Assembly: GCA_002270565.1 (NCBI GenBank)
Contig: NQMI01000229.1
Span: 1-44,981 of the forward strand
DNA: 44,981 nucleotides
From: Stenocarpella maydis
Taxonomy: Eukaryota > Ascomycota > Sordariomycetes > Diaporthales > Diaporthaceae
Direction: 5' to 3'
Below are positions 32,075 through 42,345 of this stretch, piece after piece. Made by a program: the position numbers and the translations under genes. The notes below the pieces were generated by a model, which had not been told where the DNA came from, ran no database searches, and worked only from the letters and a program-made list of their open reading frames with translations. Position 1 is the first letter of the stretch; each line of letters opens with the position of its first letter.

Positions 32075-32341
32075 CACTCACAGACGAGCGATTGGCGCAG
32101 GGCCCGTGAGTCCAAAGGTCCAGATACTATTGGTATATATGCCCGCGTCAGTTGTACAAAATTCTTTCCAACTCGTTCTCTCTCTTGTCTATGGTGCGAA
32201 AATATGCGCTGAACTCCCTGGACCTCCTAACAGGAGAACCACCTCTTCTACCATAAATACGTTCTATCTCAAAAGAGTTTTTGGCAAGAGGTCAGCAATT
32301 CATTAATTATATTGATCTGGGTTTACCTCTTTTGCTTCACC

Positions 32342-33544
32342 ATGATCCGCAACCCATATAAAAAACAGATACCATTATGGCTCTTGGTCAGCCTCCCCAT
32401 CACACTTTTACTTGCATCGATTTCCATCTACAAACAGCAGGATCTGTCAGCCGCTCTCCCTCATGCCGGATCAAGATTCAATACAACTGCCATCAGCGAA
32501 GCCTCTAAAATCTTTGGTCACAAGAAGCCGGTCGAAAAGACTATCATCAGAGACGTGCCCCACGACGAGTACCTGGCCGTATGTCTCTATGTCCGTAATC
32601 AGGCACTGGACATGGTCGAATTCTTCCAGCATCACTATTACGAAATGGGTATTCGACGGTTCTGGGTGATGGATGACAATTCTGATCCTCCATTGTCTAC
32701 GTTCCAGTATGATTTTGGTATTCCACATGAGGCAATTGATTTCGTTTGGCATCAGAACACTACAGAGATACCCGCCGGTGACCAATCGTACGTAAACTCT
32801 ATTCTTGTTTCCACTGTCAGCCATGTGTTTTGCTGGACAATTGTGTGTTAATGAAGGCTAATAGAGCGTAGACGGCTGACAAGTTATTGTGTACAAGTAA
32901 ACGCAGTCAACCACACATGGGTGGCTATCATCGACACTGACGAATTCTTTGACACCCCGGGCTCAGAAACGATCGAGGAAATACTACGAGATTTGGAAGA
33001 GACGCGGCCTGACGTGGGAGCCCTTGGCGTGAACTGGCAGATGCATTCCTCCAATCACCAGATCAACCGAGCCGAATCTACTCGGAAAACATATCTGGAA
33101 TGTATTGGCGACGGTGACAATAATATGGGCGAGACCGGAAACAAGCATGTGAAAAGCATCGTCCGCCCTATTGCCTACGACAGCCCCCGTGAGTCTTCAT
33201 CCTCCTCTTAAAGCTTACACTCATACTATTATAAATCCATACCGCTAAACAATTTCGGAACAGAAAATCCGCATACCTTCAATCTCCAATCGGGGTTTAT
33301 TTCTATCGGTGAGCATGGGGACCAGTTGACGGTGCCTGGCTTCCGTCAGCCCGTCACTCGTGACAGGATTTCACTTCACCATTATGTCCTCAAGTCATTC
33401 GAGGACTATCATGACAAGACATCACGGAGTTCCAAAGATTGGGGCTTTTGGAATTATATTGAATACCAGGTCGATCATGTTGCATGCCCCCAGATGCTAA
33501 AGTACTTTCCCAAAGCCCCAAACCGACCACATACTTATAAGTAA
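32342..33544 (+). CDS. GT92-like (DUF23-type) glycosyltransferase
   Basis: Exons are 32342-32787, 32884-33188 and 33264-33544, giving 343 residues. The N-terminus is a type II anchor (IPLWLLVSLPITLLLASISI). EYLAVCLYVRNQALDMVEFF and MGIRRFWVMDDNSDPP are the nucleotide-sugar-binding start of the GT-A fold. WVAIIDTDEFFD holds the metal-binding DxD (Asp166-Thr-Asp168). GDNNMGETGNKHVKSIVRP and HHYVLKSFEDYHDKTSRSS are also typical of the family. Intron 1 (GTACGT to ACAAG, CTAAT branch) gives DQSYCVQVNAVNHTWVAI; other acceptors nearby are possible. Intron 2 (GTGAGT to AACAG) gives DSPQNPHTF. The sugar donor and acceptor cannot be told. Its divergent partner is the O-fucosyltransferase-like gene. Confidence 0.83.
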
Positions 33545-34793
33545 ATAGTATATATAAAGCAAATGGCGGCTAAGGAAGTTAACATCATCACTCCGGCTTC
33601 CAGCCGGGCCTCCCTTATAGCTATCCTATATCTACATACGCATATAAATGCATGAGTCCATGCTCTCAGCCTTGGCGCCCGGGGTCGGATGTGGCACCTC
33701 TGACTGGAACTGCCACAGCGTTCGTGACGAGGTCGGCATTGAGCCGGATTGTCTTTGAGCTCCGTGTTGGGTATGCTTGGGCGGGACCGTTTGGCTGGCG
33801 CCGCTATCGATAGCTCGGAACAAGAATTTAAAGAGACAGAAAGCCATATGTGTGTCTCATCGTGCAACTAATGGCCACTGACTGTTCTCTGAGGTCTTGC
33901 AACCTCAGCATACACCGGTGCCATCGTTGTAGGTCTCGCCGGAAAGCCGTGGTCAGCAAGAGGCTGTGGTCGCTTAAAAATCCATGGCCGCCAAGAGGGA
34001 GCCGTGAAGAAGACGCCCAGATAGACAGTTCAACCTCCTTGCATCGGTACTGATCGCAAACACGCCAAAGGAAACCGTCCCATTGCGCAGTCGGATACCA
34101 GTCGCTTATGGCGGCGCTCGCCGTTGATCTGCAGGTCAAGCCACCACCAATAAATGCGAGTCGACGATGATTTCTAAATTAAAACCGGGAATTTGCCTCC
34201 ATTGATTGCTAAATAGTCAACTGGTTTAAGTGGCCGTCTGACAGAGTCCGTATTCTACGTTGAGGCTCCGCGTGTGCTTCAAATACGCTACTGGCACCTA
34301 TGTTGACGTAGAACCCCCCGGGAAAGCGTTGTCTTTCATACGCTACTACGATCCCCACTCGTCAGGCTATATTACCATTTTTTTCAGCATGTCCGGAACT
34401 TTTGGACTGCCATTCCGAACATTATCAGAAGCTGTAGCACTTGGAGCGTGGTCTCTAACTCGAGGAAATCCTTGCGGCCGAGGAATTGTGGCACCGAGGA
34501 ACTCGGGCGGAACGTGACAAATCAGTGGCGCCGAAGCTGTCTGCTACAGCAAGAGCACTGAAACACCGACAATTGGTGACAGAAAGGGGGGAATTGGGCC
34601 GCAATAAATCTCACAAGACCTCACAGTGGCAAGGATAAGTGATAAGGGAATGTTTCCCTGCAGATATGTCCCCTCATTCTTCAGAAATGCCCGCATGCCA
34701 CACGGGTGTCGGCGAAGTGTTGTGTTTTTACTATGGATACCCGCACCGCAAGATAATATTGTTTTCTTTCCGCTGTATCAAGTTCCACTTCAC
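33545..34793. other. Intergenic between GT92-like gene and GT61 pseudogene
   Basis: No supported gene. A plus-strand open stretch at about 34466-34630 (ILAAEELWHRGTRAERDKS, then ATARALKHRQLVTERGELG) is Arg/Glu-rich and could be the tail of an old transposase or coiled-coil protein, but it has no start and no upstream continuation. Frames around 33540-34140 on the minus strand are not convincing. Confidence 0.4.
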
Positions 34794-36338
34794 TTACTGC
34801 GAACGTTTATCGATCAACAAAGCTGCAATCGCTTGGTCTATCAGCCCTAGAAACGAGTCTTGGTTGATCGCCACATCATCAATCTGCCAATTGGGTTTTG
34901 TCCCAATATCATGGGCCGCTGGAAGCTCACCATAGCCCGTGAAGTATTTTATAGCCATCATCTGGGCCAGGTTCTTGAATCCCTTGTGTTGAAAACCAGG
35001 CGGCCTGATTTGAACAACAGCGCCCTGGCTCATGAACATGATGTGCGTCAGACCAGCACCATGTACTCCGATCTACCAGCTCCAACTGCTCTGGCAGCGA
35101 CAAGAGGCCAAAGTCCACTGTCGACACATTGACGTTCTGGTGCTTTTGTTGGACGGCTTTTAGAAACGCGCCGGCGCCCTGGAGCTTATGCCGCCCCGTC
35201 AGATCTATGAAAAGCAGATCAAGCACCCCTTTTGGCCGAGGTGGTGCCTCTGTAGGCCGGGAGAGCATGTAGTGAGTTTTGATGCGGTTGAACAGGACCT
35301 TAAGGTTCACCGAATCTGTACCGTTGCGGTCTTCCCAGTCGTTCTTCCACAGAGGATTGCTGCCACCCGGTAAAGGTATGATGATATTTTGAGGGTGCAA
35401 GCCGTCCGCGACTGACTGGTATTTCTCAGGCGACGAGTGGATCGCTGATAATCGGGCAGGTGCTGTGCCTGTGAGGAGCGACCAGAGGTCGTATAATGGT
35501 CCCTCTGGTCTTTCGTCCAGTATTATAACCTGGATATTGTAATCGTCTCTTGGGATAGTCAAGAATGGGGGACCCGTCGCATTTTCGATGGGCTCCGCTG
35601 GCAGGTCGCTATTGACGCGGCTCATGCGCAAGATATCGAGGGTCATGGTCATAGACGAGATTTCCATTAGATTATGCCACAGGTTGCTTTCACCCTCACT
35701 CTTGACAAGAATTTTGTACTTTTTCGAAAGTGCCGTAGCTTTGGAAGTATCGTGATCGGACTGTCCGGGAGGAGTGGTTCCCAGTCCTACGTTGACGAAC
35801 CGCTCGAAGACTGTTCGTGGCCCGGTCTCGTACCAATTTTGTCTATGGCATGAAAAGGAATAGTGCCCCGAGAGGACTCGGACTGGTCAGGCAACCTGAT
35901 TTGGCAGTCAAGGACGAATTTCCCTTTCTTCGTGTTGAATATGGCATCCTGCCCAATGCAGAAAGTGTCGCGACCCTTTTCAGAGGAGATTGTAGCGTGG
36001 AAACAAGTCAAGCGACTGGAGCCAGATGAGCAGTACTGGGTCGAATGGTTTGTAAAGTCGCTGAGATACCTGGGACTGAAACGGTTCATGCAGTATTCTG
36101 GATCATCACCCGTTTGCGTAGTGTGTGCGATGGCTCTGTATTCCGCTGGGACTGGGAGTGGCCCACTTTAGGTGACGAGATCCTCCCGTCGTAATTCTGG
36201 CCCCAGAAGCTGTGGAAGACTGCCAGGGATGTATTCTGAAGACAAGACATGATAAGTCGTTAAGCACAGCAATATGCTGAGTATGCTTGATACGAATCGC
36301 CTTCCATCACCAAAGTAGTGTTGAGGTAGCGTCGTCAT
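34794..36338 (-). pseudogene. Broken GT61-like glycosyltransferase gene
   Basis: Blocks on the minus strand in order: a membrane anchor from ATG 36338 (RRFVSSILSILLCLTTYHVL); TAA at 36168; STQYCSSGSSRLTCFHATIS and QDAIFNTKKGKFVLDCQIR (35.8-36.1 kb); a frameshift near 35835; WYETGPRTVFERFVNVGLG; KILVKSEGESNLWHNLMEIS; DLLFIDLTGRHKLQGAGAFL; NVNVSTVDFGLLSLPEQLEL; then a second frameshift with a small deletion near 35057; and GVHGAGLTHIMFMSQGAVV through PNWQIDDVAINQDSFLGLID to the stop at 34794. GVHGAGLTH and the ExNLWH region are hallmarks of GT61 enzymes (xylosyl-, arabinosyl- or GlcNAc-transferases). The lesions are indels and a nonsense codon, so RIP alone does not explain them. A further hydrophobic frame upstream (to 36737) is in phase and may be an alternative N-terminus. 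Confidence 0.82.
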
Positions 36339-37414
36339 TGTAGTGGAAGAGCCTGGTCTCGTGACGGTACCGTGGTAAAGTTGAAAGCCGCATAAAGGCA
36401 CAGCAACTCCAGGAGTCTCTAGGCCAATAGGCGGCTGTCGAAAGAGGCTGCAGACAAAAGATATATATGTAGGCATTCGAAGCAACTGCTCGGATCCTGG
36501 GACTATGAGTCCAGCCATGCTAGAACATATAGCCGCGCCACCGAGAATGACAAGACAGCGGTTGGTCCATCGTGTCAAATGAAATTCCCTGTGGACCTCA
36601 TCAGAGAGGGAACCCACAAATCGCAAGTATTGCAGTCTGTTGGTTCTGTTTGATGCTTCAGCGACCCACCATCGCACCCCATAGAATGGGTTCTTTACTC
36701 GTCCACTTCTCTCATTCGTCATTAGAGGCTTCTCCACTCCAACAGTATGTAGCTCCCGGGACCCTCAATACCTTACCTTTCAGCAGAGCACCAGCACAAT
36801 TTCGGACGATGGATCTTCTGATGCCATCCGGGTAACTGACGCAAATCGGGCGTCTCTCGCAGTTGGGGACGGAAATTCCAACGTCGCCTATCTACTCCAT
36901 GTTTCTCAGATCAAAGAGGTCTACGTCTCAGCAGGCAAATCCTAATGTTCTAAGCTTTGTAAGGTAAAATCGGTGTGGGGGACTTATCCTACCGGTCGTG
37001 GTAACAACCCATTTGACTGCTCACATCGAATCTCCAAGTGACTGATTCAGCAGTGGGTCCATTGAAGAATTTTCTCGGAACTTGGCCGGCTGGTCAGTCT
37101 AGAGAAAGGTGTCGGCATTGCGAGCGAATTCGGTTGCCCTCTCAGCGCCTCTTAACCTAGTTCCGTGGCCACCGCGGTTTATTCCTCCAGTGATGATTGA
37201 GCGTGAAATTGCATACGCGCCCGCATCAACTTTCGGGGCCTTTGCTACCCAGGGGGAAACAGAGAAAATCCCCTTATACAGCCTTCTAATTGAATGAGCT
37301 CGTGGCTCGCGATAGCTTCACCTTTGTGGACCGGATCATGTCAAGCCGAATAGGCAAAGCCTAGCAATAATACTTGTAGTGAGAAATAGTACTTTTTGAC
37401 AGAAGAGCACTGGT
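36339..37414. other. Intergenic region, no supported gene
   Basis: The first 400 bases are open on the minus strand in phase with the GT61 pseudogene, including one membrane-helix-like segment (CLVILGGAAICSSMAGLIV). Beyond 36740 I see no gene, repeat or domain. Confidence 0.4.
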
Positions 37415-37735
37415 TTGCAGTTAATATGTTACAGCTACGATGGCGGCTTGACAATAACCCTCGACGCGGGCCTAAAGGTCACTGTGCCCAGTGATGTGCT
37501 CGTCGTGCCTCACCTCTATCTGGACCAGGAGACGGGCGGCACAGTCAGCAATGTGATCGAGCCCGACCTTCTCATCGACTCTCTCAGGACATCGAAAAGG
37601 ATAAAATGGCCATGTCCGGCTCTATATTCTTCTCGGTGGTCTACCTCTGGCCCATCTAGGACACTGGAAAGTTCACCTTGTGCATGTCTGCACTGGCGTA
37701 AGAATATCAAGAAGCCAGTATCGCATGTTCAAATT
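37415..37735 (+). pseudogene. C-terminal fragment of a pepsin-like aspartic protease gene
   Basis: The reading YDGGLTITLDAGLKVTVPSD then VLVVPHLYLDQETGGTVSNV resembles the C-terminal lobe of fungal A1-family proteins, where a substrate-type strand is followed by xVxVPxxxLVVP. In another frame from about 37610 it continues GSIFFSVVYLWPI, stop, DTGKFTLCMSAL, matching the usual FFSxAYLxVDxDxGxFTLW. No N-terminal half or active-site DTG/DSG is present nearby, so this is a decayed remnant. The match is by eye and of moderate quality. Confidence 0.45.
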
Positions 37736-38682
37736 TAGACTTCGACCACCACATTCAGGGTTGAACTCAGGCGGCGGGCGTTAGCTTTGCGTTCATTATT
37801 GATACCCGGTTACTTTGTCCACGATGGGGCTGTAAGGACGGATATGAAACGTAATAGCTATTTCCTGAGGTCGGCGCTGGCCGTCCCCTATTCTTTCTCG
37901 CGGTGGCCTTGACTCCTGGGAGGGTGTTACAGCCCAATCTTGACCGCCAGAGCCGTAGTGTTGGGCATGAAGTCGTCTTCCCAACCGTCATGCATTGGGC
38001 TAACCCTACTGGGCGATGTCTTGAGGGCTCACAATGTCGGATCCCTCGCTGCCACCATAGTCAGGAGCCGCATTGAGATTCGCAGCATACTTAAGTAGGA
38101 TGAACTGCTGCCGCTGCTTGACGATATCACCCGGGCTGTACGAAACACGGGCTGTACTAAGGGACGGGCTCTTGGATGCCAAAACTGACAGACAGGGCAG
38201 AGCACAACCCTGCAATTATCGCCACTAGAACGGACATCCACAAGCTGTTGTCTGTATTCCCTAGTACAGCTGGTATGTTCCTGGCCTCGGAGGCCAGGGG
38301 CTTGCATCAGCCTTGTGCTCCTTGCCAGATCTGTTCGACCTGGGCTTGTCTACACCTTTTGGAGAAGCTATTTCCCTGACTTCATCCGGCGACTGGCCTG
38401 GGGACTACGTGACTTGAGAATGATATCTCGCCTAGCTCACGGTGTTATTCAGCGGAGCGGGACGTGTATCGAGCATGCAAAGCGTGCGAGATATGCGGCC
38501 CGCGTAGCGTTCTTACCCAGCGTAATCACCCGAAAGTTATCTGAGTCTGGATTGGTCTGTTCAGAATCCTCGAGTCTGGATTGGTCAATAACGATGTACC
38601 TCTGAAAGTATTTAGCCGAGAGGAAATTGTTAAGAAGACATGTCGTTGAAAATCGTGGTCCGTTGTTGAAGAGGAAGGCGCG

Positions 38683-38716
38683 GGCCGGAAGGGGGCGTGG
38701 GCCGGAAGGGGGCGTG
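38683..38716. repeat. Two 17-bp GC-rich tandem repeats
   Basis: GGCCGGAAGGGGGCGTG occurs twice in tandem. It is followed by two copies of GCGCCGCAGGC at 38722-38747. Confidence 0.9.
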
Positions 38717-38754
38717 GTGAGGCGCCGCAGGCTCAGCGCCGCAGGCAGGGGGTC

Positions 38755-38773
38755 CTAGGGGGTTTCCCCCTAG
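38755..38773. repeat. Perfect 8-bp hairpin
   Basis: CTAGGGGG and CCCCCTAG with a TTT loop. A CTAG end next to a hairpin recalls Helitron 3' ends, but no Helitron protein or 5' TC end was seen. Confidence 0.85.
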
Positions 38774-38987
38774 AAACAACAAGAGGACGCCTTCAGAACA
38801 GACTGAATCTATCACCAAGTTGCTTTAAAACAGTCAATTCATATCGTTTAGCGGTTTCTATGGTGTTGATGATGAAGAAGCGTGGTTGATATTGGGCGTG
38901 GAGCGTGCTTGGGTTGCTTAGTCAGCCAGGGGCTGCAGAGGCACGGGGATAAGCAGAACGCTACGCCGCAAGCGGAGTGGGCCAGCA

Positions 38988-39014
38988 TATCTCGCACGCT
39001 TCGCGTGCGAGATA
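38988..39014. repeat. Perfect 12-bp hairpin
   Basis: TATCTCGCACGC and GCGTGCGAGATA with a 3-base loop. Confidence 0.9.
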
Positions 39015-39044
39015 CAGGGCTTACGGCTGAATGGGAGTAACTAA

Positions 39045-39111
39045 GGACTTGGCAGGTAGTTATCGAATTAGGACTAGCGCGCCGCACGGGCCATAACTAC
39101 CTGCCAAGTCC
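39045..39111. repeat. 19-bp perfect inverted repeat at the AT-rich border
   Basis: GGACTTGGCAGGTAGTTAT (39045-39063) and its exact reverse complement (39093-39111) flank a 29-base GC-rich centre. The AT-rich domain starts on the next base. The arms could be the terminal inverted repeats of a tiny non-autonomous element, or of an element that has lost its interior. Confidence 0.85.
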
Positions 39112-39643
39112 GAAACATCTAAACTTTATATAAACTCTATATATACAGAGTGTAACATCTTAAGCGTTTACTTTAGAACAAAACATTACTTATTACATTT
39201 AAACAGAGTATATACAGTTTTAATATAATCTGATTAGTATATTTAAAAATTATATTAATATAAAAGCTGGTGCTACTGAGTTAACGCTAAGTGCATTTGG
39301 TATATTTATACCCAGTGCGTGCACAGATCACCCCGCGTTACGGTATTTAGACGCGATACGCGTTGTATTGATACGCAGTGCGCACAGACCACCCCGCCTT
39401 AACTTACCTTCTAGCAGGTGCACACCCAGTTTTAACATTATTTCCTCTCTTCCTCATTGCAATCATCACGTAAGTCATGCCCCCCCACCCCTTCCGCTGC
39501 ACTCAGTTTACACTATAATTGATCCCAGAATGGTCTCTTGCCAATCATTAATGGTTACACGTAGTTCGCATGCTATTTGGTCCCAGTGCGAACCGTATTG
39601 ATATATAGGCTTTAATTGCACCTAACTATATATAATATTTATA

Positions 39644-41770
39644 GAGTTTAAACTAACTCTGGATATAGATTATATTAAAAGTATACTACACCAACCTATT
39701 AATAAGCTAAGTTTAAACCTAATTCCCTACCCAATCCAAATACCATATATTATATCTGACTTCCAGCCCCACCTTATATAGTAGGTTAACAGCCTTGCCG
39801 CAGCTATATGTATTATATTTAAATACTATTTGGGGAGGATATGGACTGAGTTTAAATAGGACTATTAGGACCACTCTAACTATAGCTTCTATAGTGGTAA
39901 ATTTCTTCATAGAGTTCACTAAATTTGAATTAAGTTTATACTAACTTCATATAGAGGTTTGGCCCAAGGCCTATCCCACCTAGTCCCTACCTAATATGCA
40001 GTGCTTACTAAGTTTAAATATAACTCATGCTAACAACAAATACAGCTGGTACAGCCAAGCCAACCAACCATACCGGTATTGATAGTAAGTTTAAACCTAT
40101 TGCTCTTATAAATAGGGTTTAAACTTATATTAAATAGCCCTTATTAATACCAATAACTTGAACGACCCTAATGTTATTGGCCCAGTTACCGGCGGAGTGT
40201 AAGTGCAAACACGGCTCGTACTCTATTCTATCATAGCACATACTAAGTTTAAATAGTTGCCTAATTAAAGATACCACCAGCACCCTTTATGGTGCTATCT
40301 GCGGTATATCCACCGCGGTTGGTTCTAACTTAGTTCAAACTCAGTATATATTATGTGCTGATGCAGTATAAATGAACCGCTATATATTTACCAAGCACCT
40401 AGCCTAGGGTAAGTATTGATTCTATATGCATTCTGTTTGTGTTCAGTTTAAACTAAGTATGCGCAGTTATCCCATACTACTCCAGATACCCCAGCCCCTA
40501 CCCCTAGGAGGCGCTTGTTGCTTCTGAACGGTTAGTGTTCAGTCGCTGTGTGGACTGAGTTTAAACTAACCATGAATATAGCGGCCTCTGGCGTTAGGTT
40601 CTCCAGGGCAGCTGGAAGGATGCTATCTTCCTTAAGGAGCCCGGGTAGGAGTACAGACTAAGTGCTGACTGGGTTTAAACTGATACCAAATAGCAACCCC
40701 ATCAACACCACCATTATTAAGGTGGCCTAGTACCTCGAGCACCTCACGTAAGTGCAGCTCAGACCCTGTCTGGATTGAGTTCAAATTGACTGCGAATAAT
40801 CAGACTAATAATGATTTTAATACTGATACCTGGGGCAAGGTTTTCCTACGCTAATTCATATGAACTCGGTGCACACTCTGTTGGTAGTTAGCACATACTG
40901 ACTTCAAACAGCTGGAGACTCCTTAGAAGGAGACTCCCCAGCCCTTATTATCAGGTAAGGTATGTTGGTGCATGCTTAGTTTGAACCCGGCGTATACTGA
41001 CAGTTAATGTAGCGCAAGCATAGCAGGGAGACTCCCAAGACTCCCTCTAGTGAGTTAATATAGCTCAGATAGCACTCAGACTGGGTTTAAACTAATAGTT
41101 AATAGCCCCCTCTAAGCGTGGCCGTGGCGGCGTGCGTGGCGGCGCTTATCACCAGACTCGCTCTCGCAGTAGGTACCACATGCACACCAAGTTTAAACTC
41201 TGTACTGACTTGGTATAGCCCATGCTAGCAAGGTTTAAATGGTGTTTATACTGTTTCCCTAGGTTTGATTAGGATGTCTGAGCTGGGTTTATACCACCTC
41301 CTGGGTTTACACCACCTCCTTGGCCTAGGTTTACACCAGGTCTAAGCCAGATTTAGACTGGCTTATAGGAATTATCTTATGCCGCCGCATTTAACATAGT
41401 ACCAGTTAACATATAATTTACATTAAGTTAACTTCTAGTTGTGGTTATTCCTGGGTTTACACTAGGGTGGTCCTGGCGGTCTTTTAGTTTAATTTCAGTT
41501 TCATTCAGGTTTATACCAACATTATAGGCCTTAATAACTTAGTCTTAGTTTAGATTAAGTTTATATTAACTAAGTCCTATTATATTTAGCTTTGCCTACC
41601 TTTGTGTGATGTTTATGTTTGCCCTAAGTTTCTACTTGGTCCATGCTGCCCCCCTTCTTACTGCTTATAATAGGGAGTCTAAACTGGGTTTATACTCACC
41701 ATATTACTCTCCCCTCTATAATGATTACGCTATACAGTTTATACTAAGTTTATGCTAAGCTATTATTTAA
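39644..41770. repeat. Array of near-palindromic GTTTAAAC boxes
   Basis: Exact GTTTAAAC occurs at 39646, 39711, 40089, 40117, 40446, 40559, 40673, 41085 and 41191. Close variants lie between them, such as GTTTAAAT (40247), GTTCAAAC (40333), GTTCAAAT (40779), GTTTGAAC (40979) and later GTTTATAC or GTTTACAC forms to about 41750. The extended consensus is roughly CTGRGTTTAAACTRA. Several neighbours are 113-114 or 106 bp apart. Spacers look unrelated to one another by eye. Confidence 0.7.
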
Positions 41771-42345
41771 TTATTGTTTAATAATTTATTTTATAAATAC
41801 TATTTATAAATGTAATTATAAAAAATATTTTTAATATAATAAAAATATTAAAAATAAATTTATAGTAAAATAAATTTAAAAACAAATTAAAAATAAAACA
41901 TATAATATTTAAAATTTAATTTAATAAAAAGAAAGGTTTAAGATAATATAAAAGTTTTTTAAATTTAAATTATTTTTTAATTATAATAATATATTATTTT
42001 ATTTATATTAAACTTAAAATTATTTAATTTTAAATTTTAAATAATATTTTAAAATTTTATTTTTTTATTATAATTATTTAAATATATAATTTAAAAGATA
42101 TTCTTTATTTATTTAATATATATAATATTTTATTTATTGTATTTATTTATTAAATAATAAAATATATTATATTTTTATATAATAATATATTTTTTTAATT
42201 TAATTTTTATTTAATTATTTAATTAAAACTTAATTATTATATAAAATTTAATATAATATTATATTTATTAAATGAAGACTTAAATATAATAATTAATTAA
42301 TATAAAGTATAAATAAGGTATAAATTTAACTGGATTTATATACAT
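41761..42345. other. Nearly pure A/T tract
   Basis: About 580 bases with hardly any G or C, made of homopolymer A and T runs and TTAAAT-like words. It has no coding frame and is flanked by box-containing sequence on both sides. Confidence 0.9.

Larger units (their letters stand above)
30970..32341. promoter_or_regulatory. Bidirectional intergenic region between two glycosyltransferase genes
   Basis: Separates the minus-strand O-fucosyltransferase-like gene and the plus-strand GT92-like gene. It contains a ~230-bp inverted repeat (31129-31358 and 31848-32074), a set of short direct and inverted repeats (31376-31513) and a 100-codon minus-strand frame (31548-31850). Both flanking promoters must fall in or beside the repeat arms. 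Confidence 0.6.
37736..39044. other. Gene-free stretch leading to the AT-rich domain
   Basis: No supported gene. The first half has stop-broken frames. 38680-38775 is a GC-rich patch with a 17-bp tandem repeat and the direct repeat GCGCCGCAGGC, and several hairpins follow up to 39111. This is the border between gene-bearing and AT-rich DNA. Confidence 0.45.

Noticed and set aside
36339..36737. Independent membrane-protein gene upstream of the GT61 pseudogene
   Set aside because: The frame is continuous with the pseudogene anchor, has no known domain and is more simply an in-phase upstream extension.
38755..38773. Helitron 3' end
   Set aside because: The hairpin and CTAG are suggestive, but there is no Rep/helicase remnant, no 5' TC end and the hairpin includes the CTAG instead of preceding it.
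39644..41200. CRISPR-like pattern of constant boxes and differing spacers
   Set aside because: The DNA is fungal, the box is short and degenerate, spacing is variable and no cas-like gene exists. The pattern is reported as an unexplained array instead.
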